DNA from: Alkalihalobacillus pseudalcaliphilus
GTDB lineage: Bacteria; Bacillota; Bacilli; Bacillales; Bacillaceae_D
Direction of reading: 5' to 3'
Length of the DNA: 64,000 nt
NCBI RefSeq assembly: GCF_028610675.1
Contig: NZ_JAQQWS010000001.1
Span: 496,001 to 560,000, forward strand
The notes under the pieces are model-generated. The model was not told the origin of the DNA and ran no database searches. It saw only the letters and a program-made list of their open reading frames with translations. The position numbers and the translations under genes were made by a program. Below are positions 1 to 8,094 of this stretch, piece by piece. Positions within the stretch are counted from its first letter, which is position 1; each line of letters opens with the position of its first letter.

Positions 1-815
1 TCTATTGTGCTTCCGTCTGAAAAAAAGACTTGTTCACCAATAACTTTTTCTACTCGTGGTTTTATGGTTATTTTGTTTTTATTAATGAGTCTTTTCAGTT
101 CATATCCAAAAATAGGATCCTTTCTTTTCTGGAAAAGTTCTCCCCTTTTCGTGTCTATCCCTGCATATAATAAATTCAGCTTATCCAACCAATTAAAAAT
201 GCTTTTCCCTAAAAGCCTTAAGGGTAAAAAATTCATTTTATGAGGTGTAGCAAGATAAACGTTCTTGCTATCAGCTAATTCTACCGCTATTTGAGCGCCA
301 GAATTTCCACCACCGACAATTAATACAGTATCATTAGATATAGCTGTCGTATTTATATATTGTGAAGAATGAATATGCTCAATATCCTTACTATTTTCGT
401 GTATTATTGGAGGTATAAATGGGTTTTGAAAGGCACCTGTAGCTACTACGACCTTTTTTGCTGCTAATTCACCCTTGGAAGTTTGCATAACGAAAATATC
501 TTCTTTCTTTTTTAATTTTTCAACTTTAACTTTTAAGAAGACAGGCAATTCGAAATATTGTACGTATTGTTGCAGGTATGTAGCCATTTCATCTTTTGTA
601 GGGTATCCCTCTGGGGCGCCCTCCATCATTAAACCAGGTAACGATGAATAACTTCTAGGTGTAAATAAAATGAGAGAATCATACCGAGAACGCCATTGTT
701 CTCCGATGTATGAATGGGAATCAATCATTAAATGATTAATTCCCTGATTCTTTAACTTTTGACTCATAGAAATTCCAGCTTGACCTGCTCCAATAATAAT
801 AACATCATATATCAA
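1..815 (-). CDS. CzcO-like flavin-dependent monooxygenase, partial (C-terminus beyond window)
   Basis: FAD/NAD(P)-binding oxidoreductase of the CzcO/flavin monooxygenase type. The N-terminus reads IYDVIIIGAGQAGISMSQ, the dinucleotide-binding fold. A second GGGNSGAQIAVELA motif binds NADPH, and ATGAF lies between them. About 271 codons are inside the window and no stop is reached. The start is TTG at 815, preceded by GGGAGA; no ATG fits. It is a clear paralogue of the 345-residue protein at 28741-29778, and both sit beside a cadC-cadA pair. The substrate is unknown. A link to metal resistance is inferred only from the repeated neighbourhood. Confidence 0.8.
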   Translation of the reverse strand, partial: MIYDVIIIGAGQAGISMSQKLKNQGINHLMIDSHSYIGEQWRSRYDSLILFTPRSYSSLPGLMMEGAPEGYPTKDEMATYLQQYVQYFELPVFLKVKVEKLKKKEDIFVMQTSKGELAAKKVVVATGAFQNPFIPPIIHENSKDIEHIHSSQYINTTAISNDTVLIVGGGNSGAQIAVELADSKNVYLATPHKMNFLPLRLLGKSIFNWLDKLNLLYAGIDTKRGELFQKRKDPIFGYELKRLINKNKITIKPRVEKVIGEQVFFSDGSTI

Positions 816-938
816 CTCTATCTCTCCCGACTGTAATTTTGTAGCAATAAACGTTTTGAGTTAGATCTTTCTTGAAATATGTTAAATTTTAGTCAAATAA
901 GTAATTTATTCAATATAATTTTTCTCGTCAAGTTGTCC

Positions 939-1259
939 CTATACTATATAATTTTTACAACAAGAAACCTCGTCTTCAACATCTTCTAAAACGGAATCGA
1001 ACATGTTCAGGAAGCTTCGTACCTTTTCATTACGCAAACTATAATAACAATATTTCCCTTCATTCCTACCTACAATAATCCCGCAATCTTTGAGACATGC
1101 TAAATGTTGTGAGATGTTCGATTGATTGCCATTAATCTCTTCTACAATTTGAGATACAGTCTTTTCATCCTCTTTAATGCTTTCCAGAATCAGTAATCTC
1201 GTTTTGTTCGAGAAGCCATGTATTAATTTGACTTTGGTATCCAATTTGTTCGTCTCCAT
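939..1259 (-). CDS. ArsR/SmtB-family regulator, CmtR-like (Cd/Pb sensor)
   Basis: Winged-helix repressor of about 106 residues. The recognition-helix segment QHLACLKDCG gives C55 and C59, and the tail carries C100-C101. This closely matches the C57/C61/C102 Cd(II)/Pb(II) site of mycobacterial CmtR. I chose the ATG at 1259 because GAGG lies seven bases upstream; the ATG at 1277 has no ribosome binding site. It is divergent from cadC across an intergenic region holding three copies of a TAATATGT-type half site, probably its own operator. Metal specificity is inferred from the cysteine pattern. Confidence 0.8.
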   Translation of the reverse strand: METNKLDTKVKLIHGFSNKTRLLILESIKEDEKTVSQIVEEINGNQSNISQHLACLKDCGIIVGRNEGKYCYYSLRNEKVRSFLNMFDSVLEDVEDEVSCCKNYIV

Positions 1260-1288
1260 AGTAACCTCGACTTTCATATTCGTTAAAA

Positions 1289-1330
1289 CTAATATGTCCC
1301 TCGAAACATATTAGCATTTACTAATATGTT
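1289..1330. promoter_or_regulatory. Operator-like half-site array upstream of the CmtR-like gene
   Basis: Three alternating copies of CTAATATGT occur: 1289-1297 direct, 1306-1314 inverted and 1321-1329 direct. The last two form a perfect 10-bp inverted repeat (AACATATTAG, six-base spacer, CTAATATGTT) at 1305-1330. The site lies directly upstream of the ArsR/SmtB gene and has the usual form of such operators. Confidence 0.6.
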
Positions 1331-1455
1331 ATGTCAAAATCTTTTAATAGATATGGAACTAATACAACAAAGAAGATATAAACGATAAAATAACATCGGT
1401 TCGTAGAGAAAATTCTTGATTAGAGGATTATTCAAATATTCTTTTGATTATTTTA

Positions 1456-1513
1456 TTGACAATTTAATCTAATGAGTATTAGAATGTATTTATAATCAAA
1501 TAAACATTTGAAT
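1456..1513 (+). promoter_or_regulatory. cad promoter and CadC operator
   Basis: TTGACA at 1456-1461, an 18-base spacer and TAGAAT at 1480-1485 form a sigma-A promoter. Downstream, TCAAATAAACATTTGAATG (about 1496-1513) matches the known staphylococcal CadC operator. The ribosome binding site GAGGGGTGG follows at once. The second cad operon (32646-32704) has the same layout. Confidence 0.8.
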
Positions 1514-1526
1514 GAGGGGTGGAATT

Positions 1527-1910
1527 ATGGCTCAAGAAGTTAAACAAACACATGATACTTGTGAAATTTTCTGTTATGACGAAGCAAAGGTAAGTCGTGT
1601 TAGATCAATTATGGAACAAGAAAATTTTGCACCAGTGGCAAATATCTTCAAGGCGTTATCAGATGAAACAAGACTAAAGATAGCATATGCATTGGTTCAA
1701 GAAGATGAATTATGTGTATGTGACGTAGCGAATATTATCGATGCAACGATGGCTACAGTTTCTCACCACTTACGCCATCTACGTAATTTAGGAATTGCTA
1801 AAACTAGAAAAGAAGGAAAGTTAGTCTTTTATTCTTTAGATGATGAACATGTCAAAATGCTTGTGACAACAGCAATTGTTCATGGGAAGGAAGTAGATAA
1901 CCGTGAATGA
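1527..1910 (+). CDS. cadC: CadC, Cd/Pb/Zn-responsive ArsR-family repressor
   Basis: 127-residue winged-helix repressor starting at the ATG behind GAGGGGTGG. The N-terminal C12/C16 pair (TCEIFCYD) and the alpha-3 pair C63/C65 (ELCVCD) make up the four-cysteine CadC metal site. The C-terminal DDEHVKMLV segment matches the second, alpha-5 Zn site. It binds the operator just upstream until Cd, Pb or Zn releases it. The stop overlaps the GTG start of cadA by eight bases, so the pair is translationally coupled. Closely similar to the CadC at 32251-32634. Confidence 0.93.
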   Translation: MAQEVKQTHDTCEIFCYDEAKVSRVRSIMEQENFAPVANIFKALSDETRLKIAYALVQEDELCVCDVANIIDATMATVSHHLRHLRNLGIAKTRKEGKLVFYSLDDEHVKMLVTTAIVHGKEVDNRE

Positions 1911-4056
1911 AGTAAAAAAAGATAAAAGTGTTTACCGTGTTCAAGGCTTTACGTGTGCAAATTGTGCTGGAAAATTCGAAAGAAACGTAAAGGAAATTTC
2001 AGGAGTTGAAGATGCGAAAGTGAATTTTGGTGCTTCTAAAATTTCTGTATTCGGTAACGCTTCAGTTGAGGAATTAGAAAAGGCTGGATCATTTGAAAAC
2101 TTAAAGGTAACACCAGATCAATCGAATCAAAGTTCTCAAAATGCAGTCAAAGAGGATAAAGAAGAAAAAGTTCCTTTTTATAAAAAGTATAGTACATTGC
2201 TATATTCAGCTGCTTTTCTTGTTTTTGGTTATCTGTCTTATTTTGTAAATGGAGAAGATAATCTTCTAACAACCCTATTATTTTTAGCATCCATGTTGGT
2301 AGGAGGATTATCACTCTTTAAAATCGGTTTTCAAAACTTATTACGTTTAGAATTTGACATGAAAACTCTAATGACTGTAGCTGTTATAGGTGGAGCCATT
2401 ATTGGCGAATGGGGAGAAGTTGCCCTTGTTGTCATTCTTTTTGCTATCAGTGAAGAGCTTGAACGATTCTCCATGGATAGAGCAAGAAATTCAATTCGTT
2501 CTCTCATGAACATCGCACCAAAAGAAGCTCTTGTTAGACGTAATGGGCAAGAATTAATGATCCATGTTGATGATATTGCGGTAGGAGATATCATGATTGT
2601 CAAGCCTGGCCAAAAGATAGCAATGGATGGTGTCGTTGTCAGTGGGCATTCATCAGTCAATCAAGCAGCAATCACAGGAGAATCTGTTCCAGTAGAAAGA
2701 GCAATTGATGACGAAGTCTTTGCAGGTACATTGAATGAAGAAGGGTTATTAGAAGTTGAAATAACAAAATTAGTTGAGGATACAACTATTTCTAAAATAA
2801 TACATCTAGTTGAAGAGGCACAGGGAGAACGTGCTCCATCACAAGCATTTGTAGATAAGTTCGCAAAATACTACACACCTATTATTATGGTCATTGCTGC
2901 TTTAGTTGCAGTCATTCCTCCATTATTACTTGATGGAAGTTGGGGAACGTGGGTTTATCAAGGGCTGGCTGTTCTAGTAGTTGGTTGTCCATGTGCTTTA
3001 GTTATCTCCACCCCTATTTCGATTGTCTCTGCTATTGGTAATGCAGCTAAAAAAGGTGTATTAGTTAAAGGTGGCGTTTACCTTGAAGAGATTGGTTCAT
3101 TAAAAGCAATTGCTTTTGATAAAACAGGAACATTAACGAAAGGTGTTCCTGCTGTAACTGATTATCATATGTTGAACGCACAAACAGATGGAAAAGAATT
3201 ATTGTCCATCATTACAGCTTTGGAATATCGCTCACAACACCCACTTGCATCAGCGATTATGAAAAAAGCTGAAATGGAGCGTATCAATTATGCTGACGTA
3301 CAAGTAGAGAATTTCTCTTCTATTACAGGGAAAGGAATTAAAGGAATTGTAAATGGGGTTACTTATTATATTGGTAGCCCAAAGCTCTTTAAAGAATTAT
3401 CATCAATAACTTTTGATAAAAAATTTGAAGAAGAAGTTACGGTACTGCAAAATGAAGGTAAGACTGCAATGATTGTTGGTACTGAAGTTGAAATCCTAGC
3501 TGTTATTGCGGTTGCAGATGAAGTTCGAGATTCAAGTAAAGAAGTAATTCAAAAGTTACACAAAGCAGGAATCAAAGAAACGATTATGCTTACAGGTGAT
3601 AATCAAGGTACAGCTAACGCTATCGGTAATCATGTTGGTGTATCTAATGTACAGGCAGAACTAATGCCAGAGGATAAATTAAACTTCATTAAACAATTGC
3701 GTGCCAAGTATGGCAAAGTAGCTATGGTTGGTGACGGTGTAAATGATGCTCCTGCATTAGCTGCCTCAACGGTCGGAATTGCTATGGGCGGAGCTGGTAC
3801 AGATACAGCACTAGAAACAGCAGACGTTGCTTTAATGGGGGATGATTTAAGAAAACTTCCATTTACGGTGAAACTAAGCCGTAAAGCATTAAACATCATT
3901 AAAGCTAATATTGCCTTTGCTATCTCAATTAAATTTATTGCATTATTATTGGTTATCCCAGGTTGGTTAACACTGTGGATTGCAATCCTTTCAGATATGG
4001 GAGCCACTCTTTTAGTAGCATTAAATAGTATGCGACTCATGCGAGTAAAAGAATAG
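1903..4056 (+). CDS. cadA: CadA, Cd/Zn/Pb-exporting P1B-type ATPase
   Basis: 717-residue heavy-metal ATPase starting at GTG 1903. It has one N-terminal heavy-metal-associated domain (TCANCAGKFE), the transmembrane metal site VGCPCAL at about residues 360-365, the phosphorylated aspartate D406 in DKTGTLT, and the hinge motif GDGVNDAPALAAS. It exports divalent soft metals across the membrane using ATP. Its paralogue at 29877-32267 carries two such N-terminal domains. It is co-transcribed with cadC and followed by a strong terminator, then cadD. Confidence 0.95.
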   Translation: MNEVKKDKSVYRVQGFTCANCAGKFERNVKEISGVEDAKVNFGASKISVFGNASVEELEKAGSFENLKVTPDQSNQSSQNAVKEDKEEKVPFYKKYSTLLYSAAFLVFGYLSYFVNGEDNLLTTLLFLASMLVGGLSLFKIGFQNLLRLEFDMKTLMTVAVIGGAIIGEWGEVALVVILFAISEELERFSMDRARNSIRSLMNIAPKEALVRRNGQELMIHVDDIAVGDIMIVKPGQKIAMDGVVVSGHSSVNQAAITGESVPVERAIDDEVFAGTLNEEGLLEVEITKLVEDTTISKIIHLVEEAQGERAPSQAFVDKFAKYYTPIIMVIAALVAVIPPLLLDGSWGTWVYQGLAVLVVGCPCALVISTPISIVSAIGNAAKKGVLVKGGVYLEEIGSLKAIAFDKTGTLTKGVPAVTDYHMLNAQTDGKELLSIITALEYRSQHPLASAIMKKAEMERINYADVQVENFSSITGKGIKGIVNGVTYYIGSPKLFKELSSITFDKKFEEEVTVLQNEGKTAMIVGTEVEILAVIAVADEVRDSSKEVIQKLHKAGIKETIMLTGDNQGTANAIGNHVGVSNVQAELMPEDKLNFIKQLRAKYGKVAMVGDGVNDAPALAASTVGIAMGGAGTDTALETADVALMGDDLRKLPFTVKLSRKALNIIKANIAFAISIKFIALLLVIPGWLTLWIAILSDMGATLLVALNSMRLMRVKE

Positions 4057-4065
4057 AACGTCAAG

Positions 4066-4092
4066 AGCGTTAGGCTTTCCTAACGCTTTTCT
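4066..4092 (+). terminator. Intrinsic terminator after cadA
   Basis: AGCGTTAGG pairs with CCTAACGCT across a four-base loop, followed by TTTTCTCTT. Confidence 0.85.
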
Positions 4093-4134
4093 CTTAAATA
4101 CCTGCTTATGGTCTAGATAAATGGAGTTGATAAA

Positions 4135-4740
4135 ATGATTGCCACGATTTTAACTGCTATAGCTGTTTATATTGCGACTGGAATTGATTATCTAATTATC
4201 TTAATCATCCTTTTTTCGCAATCACTTAAAAAAGGTCAGCTAAAACATATTGTTATTGGTCAATATTTAGGAACAGTCATCATCTTACTTATAAGTTTAT
4301 TGGCATCTTTTGGTGTATCCTTTATCCCTCAACAATGGATGGTCGGTTTACTTGGATTGTTGCCCCTTTATTTAGGGATTAAAGTGTGGATTAAAGGCGG
4401 AGAAGAGGCAGAGGAGAGTAACATCTTATCTGTTTTGTCATCTAATAGGTTTAATAAGTTATATTTAACAGTCACCTTTATCGTATTAGCGTCAAGTGCA
4501 GATGACCTTTCGATTTATATTCCATACTTCACAACATTAAGCGGGGCTGAAATCCCTATCGTTGGACTAGTTTTCTTGATTATGGTAGGAATATTATGTT
4601 ATATCAGTTATCGCATAGCTAGTGTTCCCCTTATTTCTGAAAAAATCGAGAAATATGAAAGATGGATTGTTCCAATCGTATTCATTGGCTTAGGGTTTTA
4701 TATAATGTTAGAAAACGAAGTGTTTAGTCTCTTATTTTAA
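4135..4740 (+). CDS. cadD: CadD-family cadmium resistance membrane transporter
   Basis: 201-residue hydrophobic protein with about five or six membrane segments. The N-terminal TAIAVYIATGIDYLIILI and the central ASSADDLSIYIPYF are typical of the CadD family, which lowers cytoplasmic Cd. The start ATG follows GGAG. It lies beyond the cadA terminator, so it probably has its own promoter in the 4093-4120 gap or depends on read-through. Confidence 0.85.
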   Translation: MIATILTAIAVYIATGIDYLIILIILFSQSLKKGQLKHIVIGQYLGTVIILLISLLASFGVSFIPQQWMVGLLGLLPLYLGIKVWIKGGEEAEESNILSVLSSNRFNKLYLTVTFIVLASSADDLSIYIPYFTTLSGAEIPIVGLVFLIMVGILCYISYRIASVPLISEKIEKYERWIVPIVFIGLGFYIMLENEVFSLLF

Positions 4741-4787
4741 TTAGAAGGGTCGACCTACCATTTGGACACACAACACCTGACATCCGA

Positions 4788-4904
4788 CTATTCTTTATCC
4801 GCCACAACTTGTACAAAACCATCGGCATCCGAAACAGATAAAGTTCTGTCGTTAACTTGGATTGGAAAACGACTTAAACCCTTCTTGCTTCCGTTATATA
4901 TAGG
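4788..4904 (-). pseudogene. C-terminal fragment of an unidentified gene
   Basis: A 38-codon open stretch ending in TAG encodes a compositionally normal peptide, including LSVSDADGFVQVVADKE. There is no start codon or ribosome binding site, and a stop lies just upstream. It looks like the tail of a deleted gene between cadD and the P450. Family not recognised. Confidence 0.35.
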
Positions 4905-4920
4905 CTACTTCTAATCGCTA

Positions 4921-4954
4921 AGCCCGATTTCTTTATTAAAGAAAATCGGGCTTT
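4921..4954. terminator. Bidirectional terminator between cadD and the P450
   Basis: AGCCCGATTT pairs with AAATCGGGCT around a short loop, with T-rich sequence on both strands. It suits convergent cadD and P450 transcripts. Confidence 0.75.
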
Positions 4955-4975
4955 CTTTTTTCAATTCTTCATAAT

Positions 4976-6235
4976 TTAGTGCTTTCGTTTAACATTCTTT
5001 ATCACTACTTTGCTATGGGGAATACTTGGCATGCTCACCATGCTGTAACTTAAATCCTGGTTAGGAACTTCATATTCCATTCTGTTAGCCAGATAATCAA
5101 GACTTACTTTCATGACTTCAATGGTGACCCACTCTCCAGCACAGCGATGCCCCATAAAGTAATCACCACCCCCCTGCGGAATAAAGCTAAAAGGGCTGCC
5201 TTCCCATTTAGCAAACCGATCAGGACTGAACACATCAGGTTTTTCCCAAATTTCAAGGTCATGATTTGTGCCATAAAGATCAAGTAAAGTTAAAGTGCCT
5301 TCTTCAAATTTATAACCGTTCCAGGTGAAATCTTTTTTTACTAATGCTACGACAAACGGGAAAAACGGATAAAAACGACGGACTTCCTGTACAAACATCA
5401 GAGCATATTTTTCATCGCGGGATTCAAGTTTCTCCCTTTCTTCCGGATAATGATGCACTGCCAACGCAATGAAATTGATGAATATAGCGATCGCCACAAT
5501 AGGTCTTAAGATATTGATTACTTCCACAGCAGCAGTCTCAGTATCCAGAAGATTCCCTTCTAAATCGCGATGCCAGGCAAATCTATGTAAAGCTGTATCT
5601 TCTGGAGGATTTATTTCCCCATTACGCACCTTATCAACCAACTCACCAATCCAATTTTCTACTTTATTCCGTGCATTTCTCCCTAGCCAATGGTTTGGGC
5701 CAATTGCAGCTGGTGACTCGAACATCGCCGCTAAGTCTTTTGTCATTTCCTTAACATCATCATCTTCCAACGGGACACCTGCCCACTGGCAGGCTATTCT
5801 GCACAAGATTTCTTTTCCTTCTTCATAAAGAGTAACTTCATCCATCTGTTCCCATTTATTTAGTGCTGTCTTCCACTGTTTTTTTGTAATGACTGTTAGG
5901 CTTTGAAGTCCCTCGGGAGACATGATGGACATAAACATTTCCTTCCGGTGTTTGTGATCTTGTCCATCTAATGCCTGAACACCGTTCTTCCCGAACAATG
6001 TTTGAACCGCCCGGTTCGGTGCTGCATCTTTCCTTTTGAATTTCTCTGTGTCATAAAAAACTTCAGCAGCTTCCTTTCCTACCATGCAGATCGCTTTCTT
6101 TCCAAGTAATCGGGTCTCAAAAACATTAGAATTAAAACTTTTACGTCTGTTCAAAATGTACATGTATCCTTCTCTCATAAGGCTTAAGCTATGATCTATG
6201 CCCTCTTCCCGAGGCATTTGATTTGCATCTGACAT
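4976..6235 (-). CDS. CYP152-family fatty-acid peroxygenase cytochrome P450
   Basis: About 419 residues from the ATG at 6235, which sits nine bases after GGAG; an ATG at 6256 is open but has no ribosome binding site. It closely resembles Bacillus P450-BSbeta, an H2O2-driven fatty-acid alpha/beta-hydroxylase. From the upstream ATG, R251 in NILRPIVAIA is the carboxylate-anchoring arginine, and C372 in IPQGGGDYFMGHRCAGEW is the heme ligand. The residue equivalent to Q85 of BSbeta and H85 of OleT is Q94 (GVQALDG), so hydroxylation is more likely than decarboxylation to alkenes. It needs no reductase partner, and none is nearby. Confidence 0.93.
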   Translation of the reverse strand: MSDANQMPREEGIDHSLSLMREGYMYILNRRKSFNSNVFETRLLGKKAICMVGKEAAEVFYDTEKFKRKDAAPNRAVQTLFGKNGVQALDGQDHKHRKEMFMSIMSPEGLQSLTVITKKQWKTALNKWEQMDEVTLYEEGKEILCRIACQWAGVPLEDDDVKEMTKDLAAMFESPAAIGPNHWLGRNARNKVENWIGELVDKVRNGEINPPEDTALHRFAWHRDLEGNLLDTETAAVEVINILRPIVAIAIFINFIALAVHHYPEEREKLESRDEKYALMFVQEVRRFYPFFPFVVALVKKDFTWNGYKFEEGTLTLLDLYGTNHDLEIWEKPDVFSPDRFAKWEGSPFSFIPQGGGDYFMGHRCAGEWVTIEVMKVSLDYLANRMEYEVPNQDLSYSMVSMPSIPHSKVVIKNVKRKH

Positions 6236-6317
6236 ATCATTCATCTCCATTTTCATTAGTGATGTTTTTATTCTTTGTAACTTTTCCCTATTTATTGTTA
6301 AAAAAACAAAATTTGAT

Positions 6318-6347
6318 CAATATACTACTATACATTGAACATTATCA
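6318..6347 (-). promoter_or_regulatory. Promoter of the P450 gene
   Basis: On the minus strand, TTGATA (6347-6342), 18 bases, then TATATT (6323-6318), about 85 bases before the ATG. Confidence 0.5.
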
Positions 6348-6469
6348 AGATAAATAAATTGGCACATACCAGCTCCACAACAATAACGACAATACCCTTA
6401 ACTGTGACTAAGACATACACCTACATCCAGAAGAATAACCACACATAATATATTTATTTATATAAATTA

Positions 6470-6507
6470 GGGGTAACATCGGGAAAATGCGGGTTATCTA
6501 TACTATG
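6470..6507 (+). repeat. Tn3-family-like terminal inverted repeat (relic)
   Basis: A 38-base segment begins GGGGTAACATCGGGAAAATG and continues CGGGTTATC. About 28 of 38 positions agree with the Tn1546-type end as I remember it; the agreement is strongest in the outer 23 bases. It faces right, towards the yrk operon. No Tn3 transposase gene is present, so it is a solo end. The 6257-6994 interval holds no gene that I can support. Confidence 0.4.
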
Positions 6508-6516
6508 AAAATCAGT

Positions 6517-6772
6517 AGTATTTAAAGTATTCTGAGAAGAAAAATTGAGTAAAAGGTTACTTTAAATACTTGATATCTTAAGTCAGCAAACAACGTATTC
6601 AAAGTATACAACGTAATATTATCTTTATAATGAGAAGGCATCTATAATGTTGCTTGAAAACCATTCCTTCTACTTCTTTAGAACGCCTTAAGGCGTTTTT
6701 ATTGCCTTCATGGCAACGCTCTGTTGTTTAATTCGGTGTTGTGAGACTTGTTTTAAGAATAATACGTTGTTT
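6517..6772. repeat. Nested inverted repeats in a gene-free stretch
   Basis: AGTATTTAAAGTA (6517-6529) is perfectly inverted at 6558-6570. AAACAACGTATT (6588-6599) is perfectly inverted at 6761-6772, enclosing the hairpin at 6682-6700. They may be recombinase sites or a small non-autonomous element. No coding sequence is seen here. Confidence 0.4.
6682..6700 (+). terminator. Orphan plus-strand terminator hairpin
   Basis: AACGCC-TTAA-GGCGTT followed by TTTT. No plus-strand gene lies upstream, so it may be left over from a lost gene. Confidence 0.45.
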
Positions 6773-6863
6773 ACATGTCTTTAATGTAAAAGCCTTATTA
6801 AATCAAGGTTTTCTAGTCATCAGTATAGATAAACGCGTATTTACAACGTTAAACCATGTTAAT

Positions 6864-6903
6864 AAAAATCGATTCCAGTACAATTTTTGAGGAATCGATT
6901 TTT
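6864..6903. terminator. Bidirectional terminator downstream of yrkJ
   Basis: AAAAATCGATTCC pairs with GGAATCGATTTTT around a 14-base loop, giving T-runs on both strands. On the minus strand it ends the yrk operon. Confidence 0.75.
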
Positions 6904-6994
6904 CATTTCATCTATTTTCGAATGTTTGAAGCATCTAATTAAGATAATAGGAAGATTTCATTCTAATGATGTGTACCCGCCCGTTTTAAAAAAA

Positions 6995-7777
6995 CTAAGA
7001 TCGTAATAGAGCAAACCATATTTGAATGGACGTTCCTAAAATGATTAAAGCAAGAATCCATTGCAAAATTCTTGTGTTCATCTTTTGACCAAGCTTTGCT
7101 CCTATAGGAGATGCAATCACACTAGCGATAATCATAACAATTGCAGGTCCATACAGCACTTGATCCGTTGCTACTTTGCCAATTGTTGAGCCAATGGAAG
7201 AAATAAAGGTAACGGCTAAAGAAGTGGCAATTGTTACTCGAGTTGGTAATTTTAATACGGTTAACATAATTGGGACTAGTAAAAATGATCCTGCTGCCCC
7301 GACAATACCCGAAGCGATACCCACGATAAATGACAAAGCAGAGGCAAGCCCTCGATGAAAAGAAATTTGTTCTGCTGGCTTTTCAGAAACTGGTTTTTTA
7401 GGTAGAAACATCATAACTACAGCAATCGTTGCGAGAATTGCATAAACAATATTGACTGAGCTTTCAGGAAAAAAATTCGAGGCAAAAGCACCGATAAAAC
7501 TTCCAATTAAAATGCTACTCCCCATATAGAGAATTAATTTTCGATGCAAGTACCCTGTTCCTCTGTAAGCCCAAACACCTGCAATCGTTGCGAAAAAGAC
7601 TTGGACAGCACTTATTCCTGAAACTTCATGTGCCGTAAAAGCCGCAAAACCTAACAGTGGAGGGATAAAGAGAAGCATAGGGTATTTAATGATAGAGCCA
7701 CCTACTCCGACCATACCAGAGATGAATGACCCCAAAAAGCCGATTAAGAATATTGTGATGATAAAAAGAATATCCAT
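6995..7777 (-). CDS. yrkJ: TauE/SafE-family (DUF81) membrane transporter, YrkJ-like
   Basis: 260-residue polytopic protein with seven or eight membrane segments and the family's repeated GxxxSGMVGVGGS and GIASGIVGAAGSFLL motifs in its two halves. Related proteins export sulfite or other small sulfur anions. It is the last gene of a unit ordered like the Bacillus subtilis yrk cluster (DsrE, TusA-rhodanese, rhodanese-hydrolase, TusA, TauE). A hairpin before it (7797-7826) may lower its expression. Its role as sulfite or thiosulfate exporter is inferred from context. Confidence 0.85.
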   Translation of the reverse strand: MDILFIITIFLIGFLGSFISGMVGVGGSIIKYPMLLFIPPLLGFAAFTAHEVSGISAVQVFFATIAGVWAYRGTGYLHRKLILYMGSSILIGSFIGAFASNFFPESSVNIVYAILATIAVVMMFLPKKPVSEKPAEQISFHRGLASALSFIVGIASGIVGAAGSFLLVPIMLTVLKLPTRVTIATSLAVTFISSIGSTIGKVATDQVLYGPAIVMIIASVIASPIGAKLGQKMNTRILQWILALIILGTSIQIWFALLRS

Positions 7778-7796
7778 GAATTTCTCCTTACTGATG

Positions 7797-7826
7797 AAAA
7801 AAGAGGCAACGGCGTGCCCCTCTCTT
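7797..7826 (-). terminator. Terminator or attenuator between yrkI and yrkJ
   Basis: On the minus strand, AGAGGGGCA pairs with TGCCTCT (one bulge) and is followed by six T residues. Confidence 0.6.
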
Positions 7827-7835
7827 CATCTTTCG

Positions 7836-8066
7836 TTATTCCCCTTTTTTAATGTGGAATGTTAGAACGCCATCCTCTTCTTTTGTTTGTAATAACTCAT
7901 GACCCGTAGACTTTGCCCATGCTTCAAAGTCTTTTAAAGCCCCTTGATCTGTCGCTTGGACTTCTAAAATATCCCCTACATTTAAGGATTTCATTTCTTT
8001 CTTTGTTTTAACAATTGGCATCGGACAAGCCATTCCTTTAGCATCTAATACTTTGTTTACATTCAT
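7836..8066 (-). CDS. yrkI: TusA-family sulfur carrier protein, YrkI-like
   Basis: 76-residue TusA/SirA-fold protein with the sulfur-accepting cysteine in MACPMPIVKTKKEM. Such proteins carry persulfide sulfur between sulfurtransferases. The ATG follows AAAGGAG. It lies between the rhodanese-hydrolase and the TauE exporter, so it probably relays persulfide within this operon. It is similar to the N-terminal domain of the fusion at 9248-9793. Confidence 0.9.
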   Translation of the reverse strand: MNVNKVLDAKGMACPMPIVKTKKEMKSLNVGDILEVQATDQGALKDFEAWAKSTGHELLQTKEEDGVLTFHIKKGE

Positions 8067-8094
8067 GTTATAGTCTCCTTTTTAATTAAATGAT

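Noticed and set aside
1275..1277. ATG 1277 as start of the CmtR-like gene
   Set aside because: No ribosome binding site; the ATG at 1259 has GAGG at good distance and gives canonical cysteine numbering.
2331..4064. Minus-strand open frames of 109 and 144 codons within cadA
   Set aside because: Shadows of the strongly supported cadA frame; similar ones appear opposite the second cadA (30037-31701).
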